From an uncultured bacterium (GTDB lineage Bacteria > Pseudomonadota > Alphaproteobacteria > Rhodospirillales > Rhodospirillaceae), in contig CAISTS010000032.1 of the NCBI GenBank assembly GCA_903888485.1, positions 248,001 through 312,000 on the forward strand: a stretch of DNA of 64,000 bases. The letters are read 5' to 3'. The first letter of the stretch is position 1. Every line of letters begins with the position of its first letter. The translations under genes and the position numbers were made by a program. The notes beneath the pieces are model-generated. The model saw only the letters and a program-made list of their open reading frames with translations, was not told the DNA's origin and did not search any database. This document shows positions 27,096 to 34,703 of this stretch, in pieces.

Positions 27096-28103
27096 CTATC
27101 GCGATGGCATTGGACAGGATTCTCTGAATGCTTTCAACGCCAGATCGGGCGTGTCGGTGGTGATGGCCGCGACGCCGAGCTTCGCAAAATCGCAATATTC
27201 CTTCAGCGCATCGCCCTTGTAACTCGGCGGCAGGAAGGCGTCCTCGGGGCGCAGGGTATAGGTGTGCACGAACAGGCCGGCGCGGTGCGCGCGTGTGACC
27301 AGGTCCGTAGGCGGCAGCAAGCTCCCGCCGCGCGCGATGGGGATCAGCAGCGTCTTGACCGCGATGATGCCCTTGGCGACGCCGGCGATCTCGGCGAGGC
27401 GCGCATCGGACACCTCGCCGCCGTTGGGGTCCAGCTTGAAGACCGTGGGCGCGGCGGAAACGTCGGACATGCGCTTCAAACTGTCGAGTTCAGTCGCGCG
27501 CAGCCACACCGGTGCGCCCGCGCGGTCCAGGGCCCAGGCCTTCATGATCTGGTGGAGGATGTATTCCATCGGCTGGCCGATGCTGCGGAAGTAGCCGGGA
27601 TGGCGCAGCTCGACGGAGACGCCGATGGGCCGGCCCAGCTCGCGGGACTTCGAGGAGCGCAGCGCGAGGATCTCGGCCAGGGTCGGGATGTTGTCGACGC
27701 CGTCGTGCGAGAGGTCGCGGAACGGAAAAAACTGATAGGTGCGCAAGGCATTGAGCTCGTCGAGGGTGAAGTCCTCGGTGAACCAGCCCTCGACCACCTT
27801 GCCGTCGATGGTCTTCTTGGTCTTGCGGTCCGGGAAGATGCGCGCGACGTCGGTGGTGCTGCCCAGCTCGTTCTCATGGCGCGCGATGAGCCAGCCGTCG
27901 CTGGTGCGCACGAGGTCGATGTCGATGACATCCGCGCCCTGCTCGATGGCCGCGCGGTAGCCCGACATGGTGTGCTCGGGCCAGGCGCCCGCCGCGCCCC
28001 GGTGGCCAATGACCAGCGGACGTTTGGGCGGGGCGTCCGCGGCCCAAGAAACAGAGGGAGCCGCGGAGACGAAACACAGAAGCAGTGCGAAGAGAATGCG
28101 CAA
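27096..28103 (-). CDS. Exported glycerophosphodiester phosphodiesterase (copy 2)
   Basis: This is a paralogue of the following gene with the same order of motifs: IGHRGAAGAWPEHT, DVIDIDLVRTSDGWLIARHE, and a C-terminal TDTPDLALKAFRESCPM. The start is probably TTG at 28103. It lies 5 nt after a perfect GGGAGGGG ribosome site and gives a clean signal peptide (RILFALLLCFVSAAPS, cut near SWAAD). An upstream in-frame start at 28169 would add 22 unconserved residues and spoil the leader. The product then has 335 residues. It is divergent from the DUF1801 gene. The two copies may act on different glycerophosphodiesters or as dose-raising duplicates. Confidence 0.88.
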   Translation of the reverse strand: MRILFALLLCFVSAAPSVSWAADAPPKRPLVIGHRGAAGAWPEHTMSGYRAAIEQGADVIDIDLVRTSDGWLIARHENELGSTTDVARIFPDRKTKKTIDGKVVEGWFTEDFTLDELNALRTYQFFPFRDLSHDGVDNIPTLAEILALRSSKSRELGRPIGVSVELRHPGYFRSIGQPMEYILHQIMKAWALDRAGAPVWLRATELDSLKRMSDVSAAPTVFKLDPNGGEVSDARLAEIAGVAKGIIAVKTLLIPIARGGSLLPPTDLVTRAHRAGLFVHTYTLRPEDAFLPPSYKGDALKEYCDFAKLGVAAITTDTPDLALKAFRESCPMPSR

Positions 28104-28174
28104 GCGTGCCCCTCCCGAAGAGACCGCGCATTGTGCCACAATGGCGGGCGCGGTTAACAGGCGGGGCAAGGGCC

Positions 28175-28633
28175 ATGGCGACGAAAAAGACGGCGAAGAA
28201 GGCGGTGAAGAAGACCGCGAAAAAGGCCCCGAAGAAAACGGCGAAGAAGATCAACCCGAATAAACGCAGCGCCCTCCCCGGCGAGATCCCCGCCAAACTC
28301 ATCGACGCGCGCATCAAGGAGCTCGGCGGTTGGCGCGGCGCGACCCTCGCCAAAGCCCGCGCGATCATCACGACTGCCGACCCCCGCATCACCGAGGATT
28401 GGAAGTGGAGCGTGCCCGTGTGGTCGGCGGGCGGCATCATCTGCACCGGCGAGACCTACAAGGCGGTGGTGAAACTCACCTTCGCCAAGGGCGCGCCCCT
28501 GAATGATCCCGCCAAGCTGTTCCACTCCAGTTTAGAGGGCAACACCCGCCGCGCCATCGACGTGCGTGAGGGTGAGAAGATCAACGAGAAGGCGCTGACG
28601 GCGCTGGTGAAGGAAGCGGTGAAGGCGCTATGA
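28175..28633 (+). CDS. DUF1801 protein with a lysine-rich histone-H1-like tail
   Basis: The 152-residue protein begins with about 27 residues of Lys/Ala/Thr repeats (KKTAKKA type), like histone-H1-like bacterial tails that bind DNA. A DUF1801-type domain follows: WKWSVPVWSAGGIICTGE and VVKLTFAKGAPLNDP, then a C-terminal helix. The DUF1801 fold is shared with small iron-chaperone-like and SRPBCC-like proteins, and its role is unsettled. The ATG at 28175 follows a GGGGCAAGGG site; earlier in-frame codons lie over the divergent GDPD start. Its stop overlaps the next small gene by 4 nt. Confidence 0.85.
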   Translation: MATKKTAKKAVKKTAKKAPKKTAKKINPNKRSALPGEIPAKLIDARIKELGGWRGATLAKARAIITTADPRITEDWKWSVPVWSAGGIICTGETYKAVVKLTFAKGAPLNDPAKLFHSSLEGNTRRAIDVREGEKINEKALTALVKEAVKAL

Positions 28634-28782
28634 ACGCAAAATTCGTCGGTCTCGGCATAGCGTTCGGCGCCGCTTTCGGGGTGGCGTTTGATCACCTCGC
28701 CATCGGCGTTGCGCGGGGGCTCGTTTTCGGCGTTGTCATAGGCGCCGCGAAGGCAAAGCGCGAACGAGCCAGAACCCGATAG
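28630..28782 (+). CDS. Small glycine-rich membrane protein, 50 residues
   Basis: An ATG inside the DUF1801 stop (ATGA overlap) opens a 50-residue frame. It begins MNAKFVGLGIAFGAAFGVAF and is followed by a second Gly/Val-rich hydrophobic stretch and a basic tail. The glycine spacing resembles glycine-zipper membrane peptides. The stop overlap with DUF1801 suggests translational coupling and is the main support for a real gene. Function is unknown. Confidence 0.55.
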   Translation: MNAKFVGLGIAFGAAFGVAFDHLAIGVARGLVFGVVIGAAKAKRERARTR

Positions 28783-28813
28783 TCAACGGATAAGACACCT
28801 TGTTGGGGTCAAA

Positions 28814-29728
28814 GTGATCTTTTTTAAAAGTCTCGTTTGGCTGATCTTTTTTGGCTTTGCCGCAGCAACCGCGCAGGCCGCAGGTATTCGACAAATGGAG
28901 GTGTCTGCGGATCAGCAAGGGCCGAAGATTGATGCTGTAATGTGGACGCCATGCGCCGCGCCTTCACAAAGTATGCAGCTGTTCGGCGTCACTATTTTGG
29001 GCGTGCCCGATTGTAAACTTCCCGATACGAAGCTGCCGCTCGTCATCATGTCTCATGGCGCGGGTGGAAACTTCCTCAACCACCGCGATACAGCCGAAGC
29101 CCTAGCTAACGCGGGCTTTGCAGTTATCGCACTCAACCATCCCTTAGATTCTGAATTTGATATGAAGCGCGCGCGTGATGCGGCCGCGTTCACCGAGCGT
29201 CCAATGGATATAAGGCGCTTGATCGACTATGCCTTGCAGTCTCCCGTAGTGGCCGGAAGCATTGATTCTCGCCGCATTGGGTTCTTTGGTTTTTCGCGAG
29301 GCGGCTTTACTGGCCTCCTACTAGGCGGAGCAACGTCGGATAATCCTGACAGAGTGCCAAGGTTACCCGCCAGCGACCCACGTATTACGGCCTTTGTGCT
29401 CGCTGATCCCTTGAGCTTGTTTCCAGGCAAAGAGAGCCTACAAAACGTGAGATCACCAATTCAGGTCTGGGGTTCGCAACTTGGTGACCAGGAGGACGTT
29501 ACGGCCGAGAGAGTGATGGCGCTTGCCAACAACCTTCCGATGAGACCAGAATTTCATATGGTGCCGAACTCAACGCATTTGTCTTTCGTTGCCCCTTGCG
29601 CGCCAAACGCCGGTGGAGCTGCCGCTAAAATTTGCATCGACCCACCGGGATTTGACCGAATGGCCTTTCATCAGCAGTTCAACATGCAGGTGCTCGCCTT
29701 TTTTCAACGAAATCTTCTCGCTCCCTAG
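28814..29728 (+). CDS. Exported alpha/beta hydrolase (dienelactone hydrolase/PAF-acetylhydrolase-like)
   Basis: The 304-residue protein has a signal peptide (hydrophobic residues 2-20, cut near AQAAG). The nucleophile elbow GFSRGG lies near residue 160 in IGFFGFSRGGFTGLLLG. MSHGAGGNFLNHRDTAEALA (about residues 77-96) is the oxyanion-hole region, and a C-terminal NSTHLSF supplies the likely catalytic His. It resembles secreted lipases or platelet-activating-factor acetylhydrolase-like enzymes; the substrate is unknown. Codon use is clearly less GC-biased than in the neighbours, and the same holds for the next gene, which points to recent transfer. It stands alone on the plus strand. Confidence 0.85.
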   Translation: MIFFKSLVWLIFFGFAAATAQAAGIRQMEVSADQQGPKIDAVMWTPCAAPSQSMQLFGVTILGVPDCKLPDTKLPLVIMSHGAGGNFLNHRDTAEALANAGFAVIALNHPLDSEFDMKRARDAAAFTERPMDIRRLIDYALQSPVVAGSIDSRRIGFFGFSRGGFTGLLLGGATSDNPDRVPRLPASDPRITAFVLADPLSLFPGKESLQNVRSPIQVWGSQLGDQEDVTAERVMALANNLPMRPEFHMVPNSTHLSFVAPCAPNAGGAAAKICIDPPGFDRMAFHQQFNMQVLAFFQRNLLAP

Positions 29729-29810
29729 ATAAGCTTTCGCGAAATTCACGCAGAGTTAGGATCGCAAAGTAAAAGGCCGCCCTCGTTTCCGAGCGCGGAA
29801 AGAATTGGTA

Positions 29811-29831
29811 CCGGGTACAATTTTTACCCGG
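29811..29831. other. 7-bp hairpin between two convergent genes
   Basis: CCGGGTA at 29811-29817 is the reverse complement of TACCCGG at 29825-29831, with a T-rich 7-nt loop. It lies between the hydrolase (plus) and the 190-residue unknown (minus). There is no long T run after the stem on either strand, so it is at best a weak terminator. Confidence 0.4.
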
Positions 29832-29850
29832 AGGGGCCTACTTCCAATAT

Positions 29851-30423
29851 CTAAGGCCACGCGCTATTTTTGTCGCGATAGGCGCGTACAGCGCCCACTG
29901 GATCCGGCCTAAATTCGTCCCAGAATTTGACTAAATTGCCAGCCACGTCTGCAAGTCGGTGGCGCCCGCCAGTGGAAGGGTCGATTGCTTTACCGATCCA
30001 GTTTCCGACTATATGGGAGTCTAACTCGGAGGTTATTGCGCTCGCAGTAACGTAGACATCTACGTCATCAAGCGTTAGGCGATGTTTTGTTGCGTTCGCA
30101 ATGTCGCGAGCAACTTTGAACGGTTGGACATGCTGGCGAAGGGCGAACGATAGGTGTCCCGGTTGGCTAATCACTTTTCCACGCTCTAGAAATTCATGCG
30201 CCAAGTCGCGCCGAACTTCCTCGCCTAATTCGGGAAAAATCCAATCGCTCACGTCACTGGCTGCTGACACAGCATTGACTTCTTGATCGTACTTTTCTTG
30301 GGACAGATTGCTCGGAACACTCGCCGCGACGGTTACGGCCCTACGGGCCCGCGCTAACGCGTCGTCCGCAGAAATCATGCCAACTTGTTCGAGCGCTAGT
30401 TTTGGAGGCTGACCGTTTGCCAT
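29851..30423 (-). CDS. Hypothetical protein of 190 residues, accessory
   Basis: I do not recognise a family. The chain is mainly helical and soluble, with a conserved-looking DIANATKHRLTL segment near residue 110 and a WDEFRPDP stretch near the C-terminus. There is no signal peptide or membrane helix. Base composition is lower in GC than in flanking nrdB and resembles the hydrolase on its other side, so the two may have arrived together. It ends with a TGG CCT-type Trp-Pro end and begins 20 nt past the nrdB stop on the same strand, but probably does not belong to that operon. Confidence 0.65.
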   Translation of the reverse strand: MANGQPPKLALEQVGMISADDALARARRAVTVAASVPSNLSQEKYDQEVNAVSAASDVSDWIFPELGEEVRRDLAHEFLERGKVISQPGHLSFALRQHVQPFKVARDIANATKHRLTLDDVDVYVTASAITSELDSHIVGNWIGKAIDPSTGGRHRLADVAGNLVKFWDEFRPDPVGAVRAYRDKNSAWP

Positions 30424-30442
30424 GCTACTTCTGGCCTATTGA

Positions 30443-31510
30443 CTACTCCGCCGCGACGCTCTCCGCAGCCGGCGCGGTCTTGCGCGCTTTGATCATGGTG
30501 TCGAAGTGCGACCACACGCCTTCGACGCCGTGCCATTGGCCGCGCGTGGCGGCTTTCGAGTACTCGGTGGCGCGGGCTTCGAAGAAGTTGGCGTGTTCGA
30601 CGCCGTTCAGAATCTGCTGCAGCCAGGGCAGCGGGTGTTCCTTGATGCCGTAGATGGCGGGCAGGCCGAGCTGGCTGAGGCGCCAGTCGGCGACGTAGCG
30701 GATGTAGTTCTGGATGTCCTCGGGCGTCATGCCGTTGACCGGGCCCATGTCGAAGGCGAGGTCGATGAACTTGTCTTCGAGGCCGACTACGGTCTTGCAG
30801 CAGTCGACGATGTCGTCTTTCACGCCTTGGGTGAGGCAATTGGTTTCACGCGTGAAGGTGTGGAACAGCTTGATGATGGCTTCGCAGTGCAGGCTCTCGT
30901 CGCGCACCGACCAGGAGACGATCTGGCCCATGCCCTTCATCTTGTTCTGGCGCGGGAAGTTGAGCAGCATCGCGAAGCTGGCGAACAGCTGGAGACCCTC
31001 TGTAAATCCTCCGAACATGGCCAGCGTGCGCGCGATGTCGGCGTGGGTGTCGATGCCGAACTTCTGCATGTAGCTGTGCTTGTCGGCCATGGCCTTGTAC
31101 TGCATGAAGGCGCCGAATTCGGTTTCGGGCATGCCGATGGTTTCAAGCAGCAGCGCGTAGGCGGCGATATGGATGGTTTCCATGTTCGAGAAGGCCGCGA
31201 GCATCATCTTGATCTCGGTCGGCTTGAACACGCGCGCGTAGCGCTCCATGTAGTTGTCGTTCACCTCGATGTCGGACTGGGTGAAGAAGCGGAAAATCTG
31301 CGACAAGAGGCTGCGCTCGGCGTCGGTGAGCTTGCCGGCCCAATCCTTGCAGTCTTCGCCGAGCGGCACTTCCTCGGGCATCCAATGAATCTGCTGCTGG
31401 CGCTTCCAATAGTCGTGGGCCCACGGATAGCGGAACGGCTTATAGCCGTGGCTGGGCGTCATGAGGCCGGGGAGCGAACCGAGCTGGCCGGGGGGCATGA
31501 TGAGGTTCAT
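30443..31510 (-). CDS. nrdB: Class Ia ribonucleotide reductase, small subunit
   Basis: NrdB carries the di-iron/tyrosyl radical centre of the aerobic enzyme that makes deoxyribonucleotides. The 355-residue protein has the expected helices and iron ligands, including AFSNMETIHIAAYA and SWSVRDESLHCEAI, typical of R2 proteins. There is no ATP-cone at the N-terminus, as in most R2 proteins. It lies 86 bp downstream of nrdA on the same strand, with a short palindromic repeat between them. A single transcript is likely. Confidence 0.96.
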   Translation of the reverse strand: MNLIMPPGQLGSLPGLMTPSHGYKPFRYPWAHDYWKRQQQIHWMPEEVPLGEDCKDWAGKLTDAERSLLSQIFRFFTQSDIEVNDNYMERYARVFKPTEIKMMLAAFSNMETIHIAAYALLLETIGMPETEFGAFMQYKAMADKHSYMQKFGIDTHADIARTLAMFGGFTEGLQLFASFAMLLNFPRQNKMKGMGQIVSWSVRDESLHCEAIIKLFHTFTRETNCLTQGVKDDIVDCCKTVVGLEDKFIDLAFDMGPVNGMTPEDIQNYIRYVADWRLSQLGLPAIYGIKEHPLPWLQQILNGVEHANFFEARATEYSKAATRGQWHGVEGVWSHFDTMIKARKTAPAAESVAAE

Positions 31511-31548
31511 AGCGGGCAGTCCTTAGAGAATTTCGTCGCGCTGGGGGA

Positions 31549-31589
31549 AACGACCCCCTCTCGGTCTCCCCCCTTACAGGGGGAGAGGC
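31549..31589. repeat. Palindromic C/G-rich repeat between nrdA and nrdB
   Basis: The segment runs from AACGACCCCCTCTCGG through TCTCCCCCCTTAC to AGGGGGAGAGG. It is a third copy of the element seen as an inverted pair at 1000-1099. CTCCCCC and GGGGGAG can pair around TTACA. It lies inside the likely nrdA-nrdB transcript and could influence the relative level of the two parts. Confidence 0.5.
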
Positions 31590-31596
31590 AAAACCA

Positions 31597-33489
31597 TTAC
31601 TGGCAGGCCAGGCATTCTTCGTAATCGGTGCGCTCGCCGCCCAGGGGCTTTTCCGGCCACTGACGGGTGTTGTCTGCTTCGACGCCGGCAAAGGCGGCGC
31701 GCTGCACCGACTTAGAACGTAGGTAATAGAGGCTCTTCACGCCGCTCTCCCAGGCGCGCCAATGCAGCATCATCAGGTCCCACTTATCCACGTCCGACGG
31801 GATGAACAGGTTGATGGACTGGCCTTGGCAGATGTAGGGCGAACGGTCGGCGGAGAATTCGACCACCCAGCGCTGGTCGATTTCAAATGCGGTCTTGAAG
31901 ACGTCTTTCTCATCCTGAGTCAGACCGTTGAGGTGCTGGACCGAGCCTTCATGCTCGAGGATCGAATTCCAAGTGGCGGGATTGTCGAGGCCTTTGGCCG
32001 CGAGCACTTTGATCAGGTAGGGGTTCTTGACCGAGAACGAGCCCGACAAGGTCTTGTGCGTGTAGACGTTGGCCGGGATCGGCTCGACGCAAGGCGACGT
32101 GCCGCCGCAGATGATGCTGATGGAGGCCGTGGGCGCGATGGCCAGCTTGTGCGAGAAGCGCGCCATGACGCCGGTCTCGGCGGCATCGGGGCACGCGCCG
32201 CGCTCTTCGGCCAGCGCAACGGAGGCGGCGTCGGCATGGCGGCGGATATGCTTGAACATCTTGATGTTCCAGCTCTTGGCCATGGCGGACTCAAAGGGAA
32301 TGCCGCGCTGCTGCAGGAACGAGTGGTAGCCCATGATGCCGAGGCCGACGGAGCGCTCGCGGATGGCCGAGTACTTGGCGCGTGCCATGGAGTCCGGCGC
32401 GCGGTCGATGAAGTCCTGCAGCACGTTGTCGAGGAAGCGCATGACATCGGGGATGAACTGCTCGTCGGTGTTCCATTCGTCCCAGGTCTCGACGTTGAGC
32501 GAGGACAGGCAGCACACGGCGGTGCGGTCGACGCCTTTGTGGTCGGGGCCGGTGTGCAGCATGATCTCGCTGCAGAGGTTGGACGTGGTGACCTTGAGGC
32601 CCAGGTCGCGCTGATGCTTGGGCATCTGGCGGTTGATGGTGTCGCCGAAGATCAGATAGGGCTCGCCGGTGTTGAGGCGGGTCTCGAGGATCTTCTGCCA
32701 CAACTCGCGCGCGCTGACGGTCTTCATCACTTCGTTGGTCTTGGGGCTGCGCAGGCCGAAGGGCCGGTCGTCGCGCACCGCTTCCATGAACTCGTCGGTG
32801 ATGTTGAGGCCGTGGTGCAGGTTCAGGCTCTTGCGGTTGAAGTCGCCTGACGGTTTGCGGATCTCCAGGAACTCTTCGATCTCCGGATGATGGACGTCGA
32901 GGTACACGGCGGCCGAGCCGCGGCGCAGTGAGCCTTGCGAAATCGCGAGCGTGAGGCTGTCCATGACGCGCACGAAGGGGATGATGCCGGACGTGTGGCC
33001 GCAGTTTTTCACCTTCTCGCCGATGGAGCGGACCTTGCCCCAGTAGGTGCCGATGCCGCCGCCGTTGGAGGCGAGCCAGACATTCTCGGTCCAGGTGCCG
33101 ACGATACCGCCGAGGTCGTCGTTGACGGCGTTGAGGAAGCAGGAGATCGGCAGGCCGCGCTCCGCCCCACCATTCGACAGCACCGGCGTCGCCGGCATGA
33201 ACCACAGGCGCGAGATGTAGTCGTAGATGCGCTGGGCGTGGACGAGGTCGTCGGAATAGGCGCGGGCCACGCGGGCGAACATGTCCTGGTAGGACTCGCC
33301 CGGGAGCAGATAACGGTCTTCCAGCGTGGCCTTGCCGAAGTCGGTCAGCAGCGCATCGCGGCTGCGGTCGATTCGAATGGACGGCACCACCTCGAAGGCG
33401 GGCTCGGTGCTCGGTGTAGTAGGTCTAGGTGTAGGGTGGGTGGTTAGCGGAGCAGCAACGGCAGCGTTCGCATCCAATGCGTAGTTCAT
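31597..33489 (-). CDS. nrdA: Class Ia ribonucleotide reductase, large subunit, without ATP-cone
   Basis: NrdA reduces ribonucleoside diphosphates with the radical passed from NrdB. With the ATG at 33489 (GAGGGGAAG site) the product is 630 residues, shorter than the ~760 of E. coli NrdA. C117 in GLPISCF and the N304-C306-E308 motif (NLCSE) are the active-site residues, and the C-terminal CLAC pair (about 626-629) is the external disulfide. The N-terminus is a Pro/Thr-rich arm, so the ATP-cone that sets overall activity is missing, and it is not in NrdB either. The promoter region is the long gap upstream. Confidence 0.95.
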   Translation of the reverse strand: MNYALDANAAVAAPLTTHPTPRPTTPSTEPAFEVVPSIRIDRSRDALLTDFGKATLEDRYLLPGESYQDMFARVARAYSDDLVHAQRIYDYISRLWFMPATPVLSNGGAERGLPISCFLNAVNDDLGGIVGTWTENVWLASNGGGIGTYWGKVRSIGEKVKNCGHTSGIIPFVRVMDSLTLAISQGSLRRGSAAVYLDVHHPEIEEFLEIRKPSGDFNRKSLNLHHGLNITDEFMEAVRDDRPFGLRSPKTNEVMKTVSARELWQKILETRLNTGEPYLIFGDTINRQMPKHQRDLGLKVTTSNLCSEIMLHTGPDHKGVDRTAVCCLSSLNVETWDEWNTDEQFIPDVMRFLDNVLQDFIDRAPDSMARAKYSAIRERSVGLGIMGYHSFLQQRGIPFESAMAKSWNIKMFKHIRRHADAASVALAEERGACPDAAETGVMARFSHKLAIAPTASISIICGGTSPCVEPIPANVYTHKTLSGSFSVKNPYLIKVLAAKGLDNPATWNSILEHEGSVQHLNGLTQDEKDVFKTAFEIDQRWVVEFSADRSPYICQGQSINLFIPSDVDKWDLMMLHWRAWESGVKSLYYLRSKSVQRAAFAGVEADNTRQWPEKPLGGERTDYEECLACQ

Positions 33490-33576
33490 GTCTTCCCCTC
33501 GTGTACCCGCCAACAGCCCGACGCGGATATCGAAGGTCAGCTTGGGGAGAATCGGACCCTATCTCCAGGACGATAA

Positions 33577-33593
33577 ACCTTGAATATCAAGGT
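33577..33593. promoter_or_regulatory. Perfect palindrome upstream of nrdA
   Basis: ACCTTGA and TCAAGGT form a perfect 7-bp inverted repeat around ATA, about 90 bp before the nrdA start. It is the right size for a dimeric regulator. It does not resemble the NrdR box. A separate GC-rich hairpin (GGCGGG/CCCGCC) lies near 33660. No cobalamin riboswitch box is seen. Confidence 0.35.
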
Positions 33594-33733
33594 GTTATCT
33601 TCTCTTGAGTGCGGCGGGTATAGCTCGCCGCGGTACCGATTTTTTGTTGTTGCGGTGGCGGGGTGACCCGCCAACCTCTCCTAGCCCCTCGTCTTACCTT
33701 CACCCCAGATTGTGTAGATCCAAGGCGTCCGCG

Positions 33734-33815
33734 ATACGACATATGGTGTGCTCACGTGACTCCGACGTCAACAAAACTAACTGCGCAAAATACAAGAAAA
33801 CACCACATTTAGTGC
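33734..33815 (-). promoter_or_regulatory. Two NrdR-box-like palindromes upstream of nrdA
   Basis: Bases 33734-33749 and 33800-33815 each match the NrdR-box pattern (ACAC-AT-rich-GTGT) at 12 of 16 positions by eye. NrdR boxes normally come in pairs about three helical turns apart, and these starts are 66 bp apart, roughly twice that. NrdR control of nrdA is expected in this class, but these sites are only candidates. Confidence 0.35.
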
Positions 33816-33887
33816 TTGACGGTTGCGCCTGAACCATATCTAGAAATCGCTCAGGGTCTGGATGAGGATAATTAGTTAAAGCACTGA

Positions 33888-33997
33888 TTTTAGACCCTAA
33901 AAACTATGTGACTACAGCGTGACAAGAGGCCGTTTTTCCACAGAAATCGGCCCATTTTGGCGAATTTTCCCCACTGACAACCATGCGCTGTGGACAA
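33888..33997. promoter_or_regulatory. AT-rich stretch with inverted repeat and DnaA-box-like sites
   Basis: TTTTAG-ACC-CTAAAA at 33888-33902 is a perfect 6-bp inverted repeat. A TTTTCCACA box at 33934-33942 fits the DnaA consensus TTWTNCACA, and TGTGGACAA at 33989-33997 is a one-mismatch box on the other strand. The stretch sits between the nrdA promoter region and the 74-residue gene. The rest of the 630-bp gap (33490-34119) shows no gene. Confidence 0.35.
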
Positions 33998-34119
33998 TGC
34001 TGCAATGCGGAAAAAGTCACTTCCGTGTCCTTCGCACATGCATCATACAGCCGCCGTCCGCACCGGCGCACGGCCTGCCCGGGCGGCGAAGAACACAATT
34101 GCAGAGAGGGAGACCCCCC

Positions 34120-34344
34120 ATGCTGACGCTGTCGCAGAATCAAGCCGGTCTGCTCGAATACCTCGCTGAGAAGGTCCATGAGCTGACCGTGACCGCCAAT
34201 TCCATCGGCGGCGCCCGCGCCAACGTCCTCATGTCGGAAGCCCAAGAGCTGACGGCGATTCGCAAGTCGATCATCACGCGCGCCGAAGCGGCCGAAGAAG
34301 CCGCCCAGCTTCAATTGCCTCTGGATATCAAGAAGGCCGCGTAA
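34120..34344 (+). CDS. Small conserved-looking protein, 74 residues
   Basis: The ATG at 34120 follows a strong AGAGAGGGAGA ribosome site and opens a 74-residue, mostly helical protein beginning MLTLSQNQAGLLEYLAEKV. It has an amphipathic middle and an acidic/Ala-rich end, with no membrane helix or signal peptide. A clear Rho-independent terminator follows 43 nt after the stop, so this is a complete single-gene unit. I do not recognise the family. It is preceded by an AT-rich stretch with DnaA-box-like sites, which may mean growth-linked control. Confidence 0.7.
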   Translation: MLTLSQNQAGLLEYLAEKVHELTVTANSIGGARANVLMSEAQELTAIRKSIITRAEAAEEAAQLQLPLDIKKAA

Positions 34345-34386
34345 CAGGCCCGTCCAAACAAGAACTCGACATAACGAGTCTGAAAA

Positions 34387-34413
34387 GCCCGGCCTGAATG
34401 GCCGGGTTTTTTA
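34387..34413 (+). terminator. Rho-independent terminator after the 74-residue gene
   Basis: CCCGGCC at 34388-34394 pairs with GGCCGGG at 34400-34406 around TGAAT and is followed by six T residues. Confidence 0.9.
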
Positions 34414-34439
34414 TTGGAAAAAACGCGCGAGATTTCAGG

Positions 34440-34468
34440 CGTTAAGGAAGATTCACGATTCCTTAACG
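34440..34468. promoter_or_regulatory. 10-bp perfect inverted repeat enclosing two GANTC sites
   Basis: CGTTAAGGAA at 34440-34449 and TTCCTTAACG at 34459-34468 are perfect reverse complements around a 9-nt spacer. GATTC occurs at 34450 and 34457, so two methylation sites sit within the dyad. The TTAA half-sites are too far apart for a CtrA box. It may control the following small ORF or RNA. Confidence 0.4.
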
Positions 34469-34526
34469 GCTCCCGGAAAAGATGTGGACCATGGTTGCGG
34501 TACACGCACTTTTCGAGGGCCGCGCG

Positions 34527-34694
34527 ATGCAGCGCACCGAGACACCAGAAGCGAGCAAGACCGGTAGAGAATCTACCGTGCCTGCGCGCGTGCGCCCCGA
34601 AAGCGACGATCGCGAACTTCAGGATTTAGCCGCGGCCTACGGGCCGTTGATGCCGGCGGCGTTTATTGGTGAGCGCGTCCTGCCGGCTGCATAG
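34527..34694 (+). CDS. Possible small protein, 55 residues
   Basis: An ATG at 34527 with a GAGGG site 7 nt before it opens a 55-residue frame beginning MQRTETPEASKTGREST. An ATG at 34482 would make it 70 residues but has a poorer ribosome site. The stretch ends in a Pro/Ala-rich GPLMPAAFIGERVLP segment, and no family is recognised. A C-rich stem-loop (copy B) begins 10 nt after the stop, followed by a strong terminator, so the whole unit could instead be a non-coding RNA. Confidence 0.3.
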   Translation: MQRTETPEASKTGRESTVPARVRPESDDRELQDLAAAYGPLMPAAFIGERVLPAA

Positions 34695-34703
34695 GAACTC
34701 AAC

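Noticed and set aside
33490-33730. Cobalamin riboswitch before nrdA
   Set aside because: I looked for the B12 box and related conserved blocks on the minus strand and found none; the reductase is class Ia, which does not use B12.
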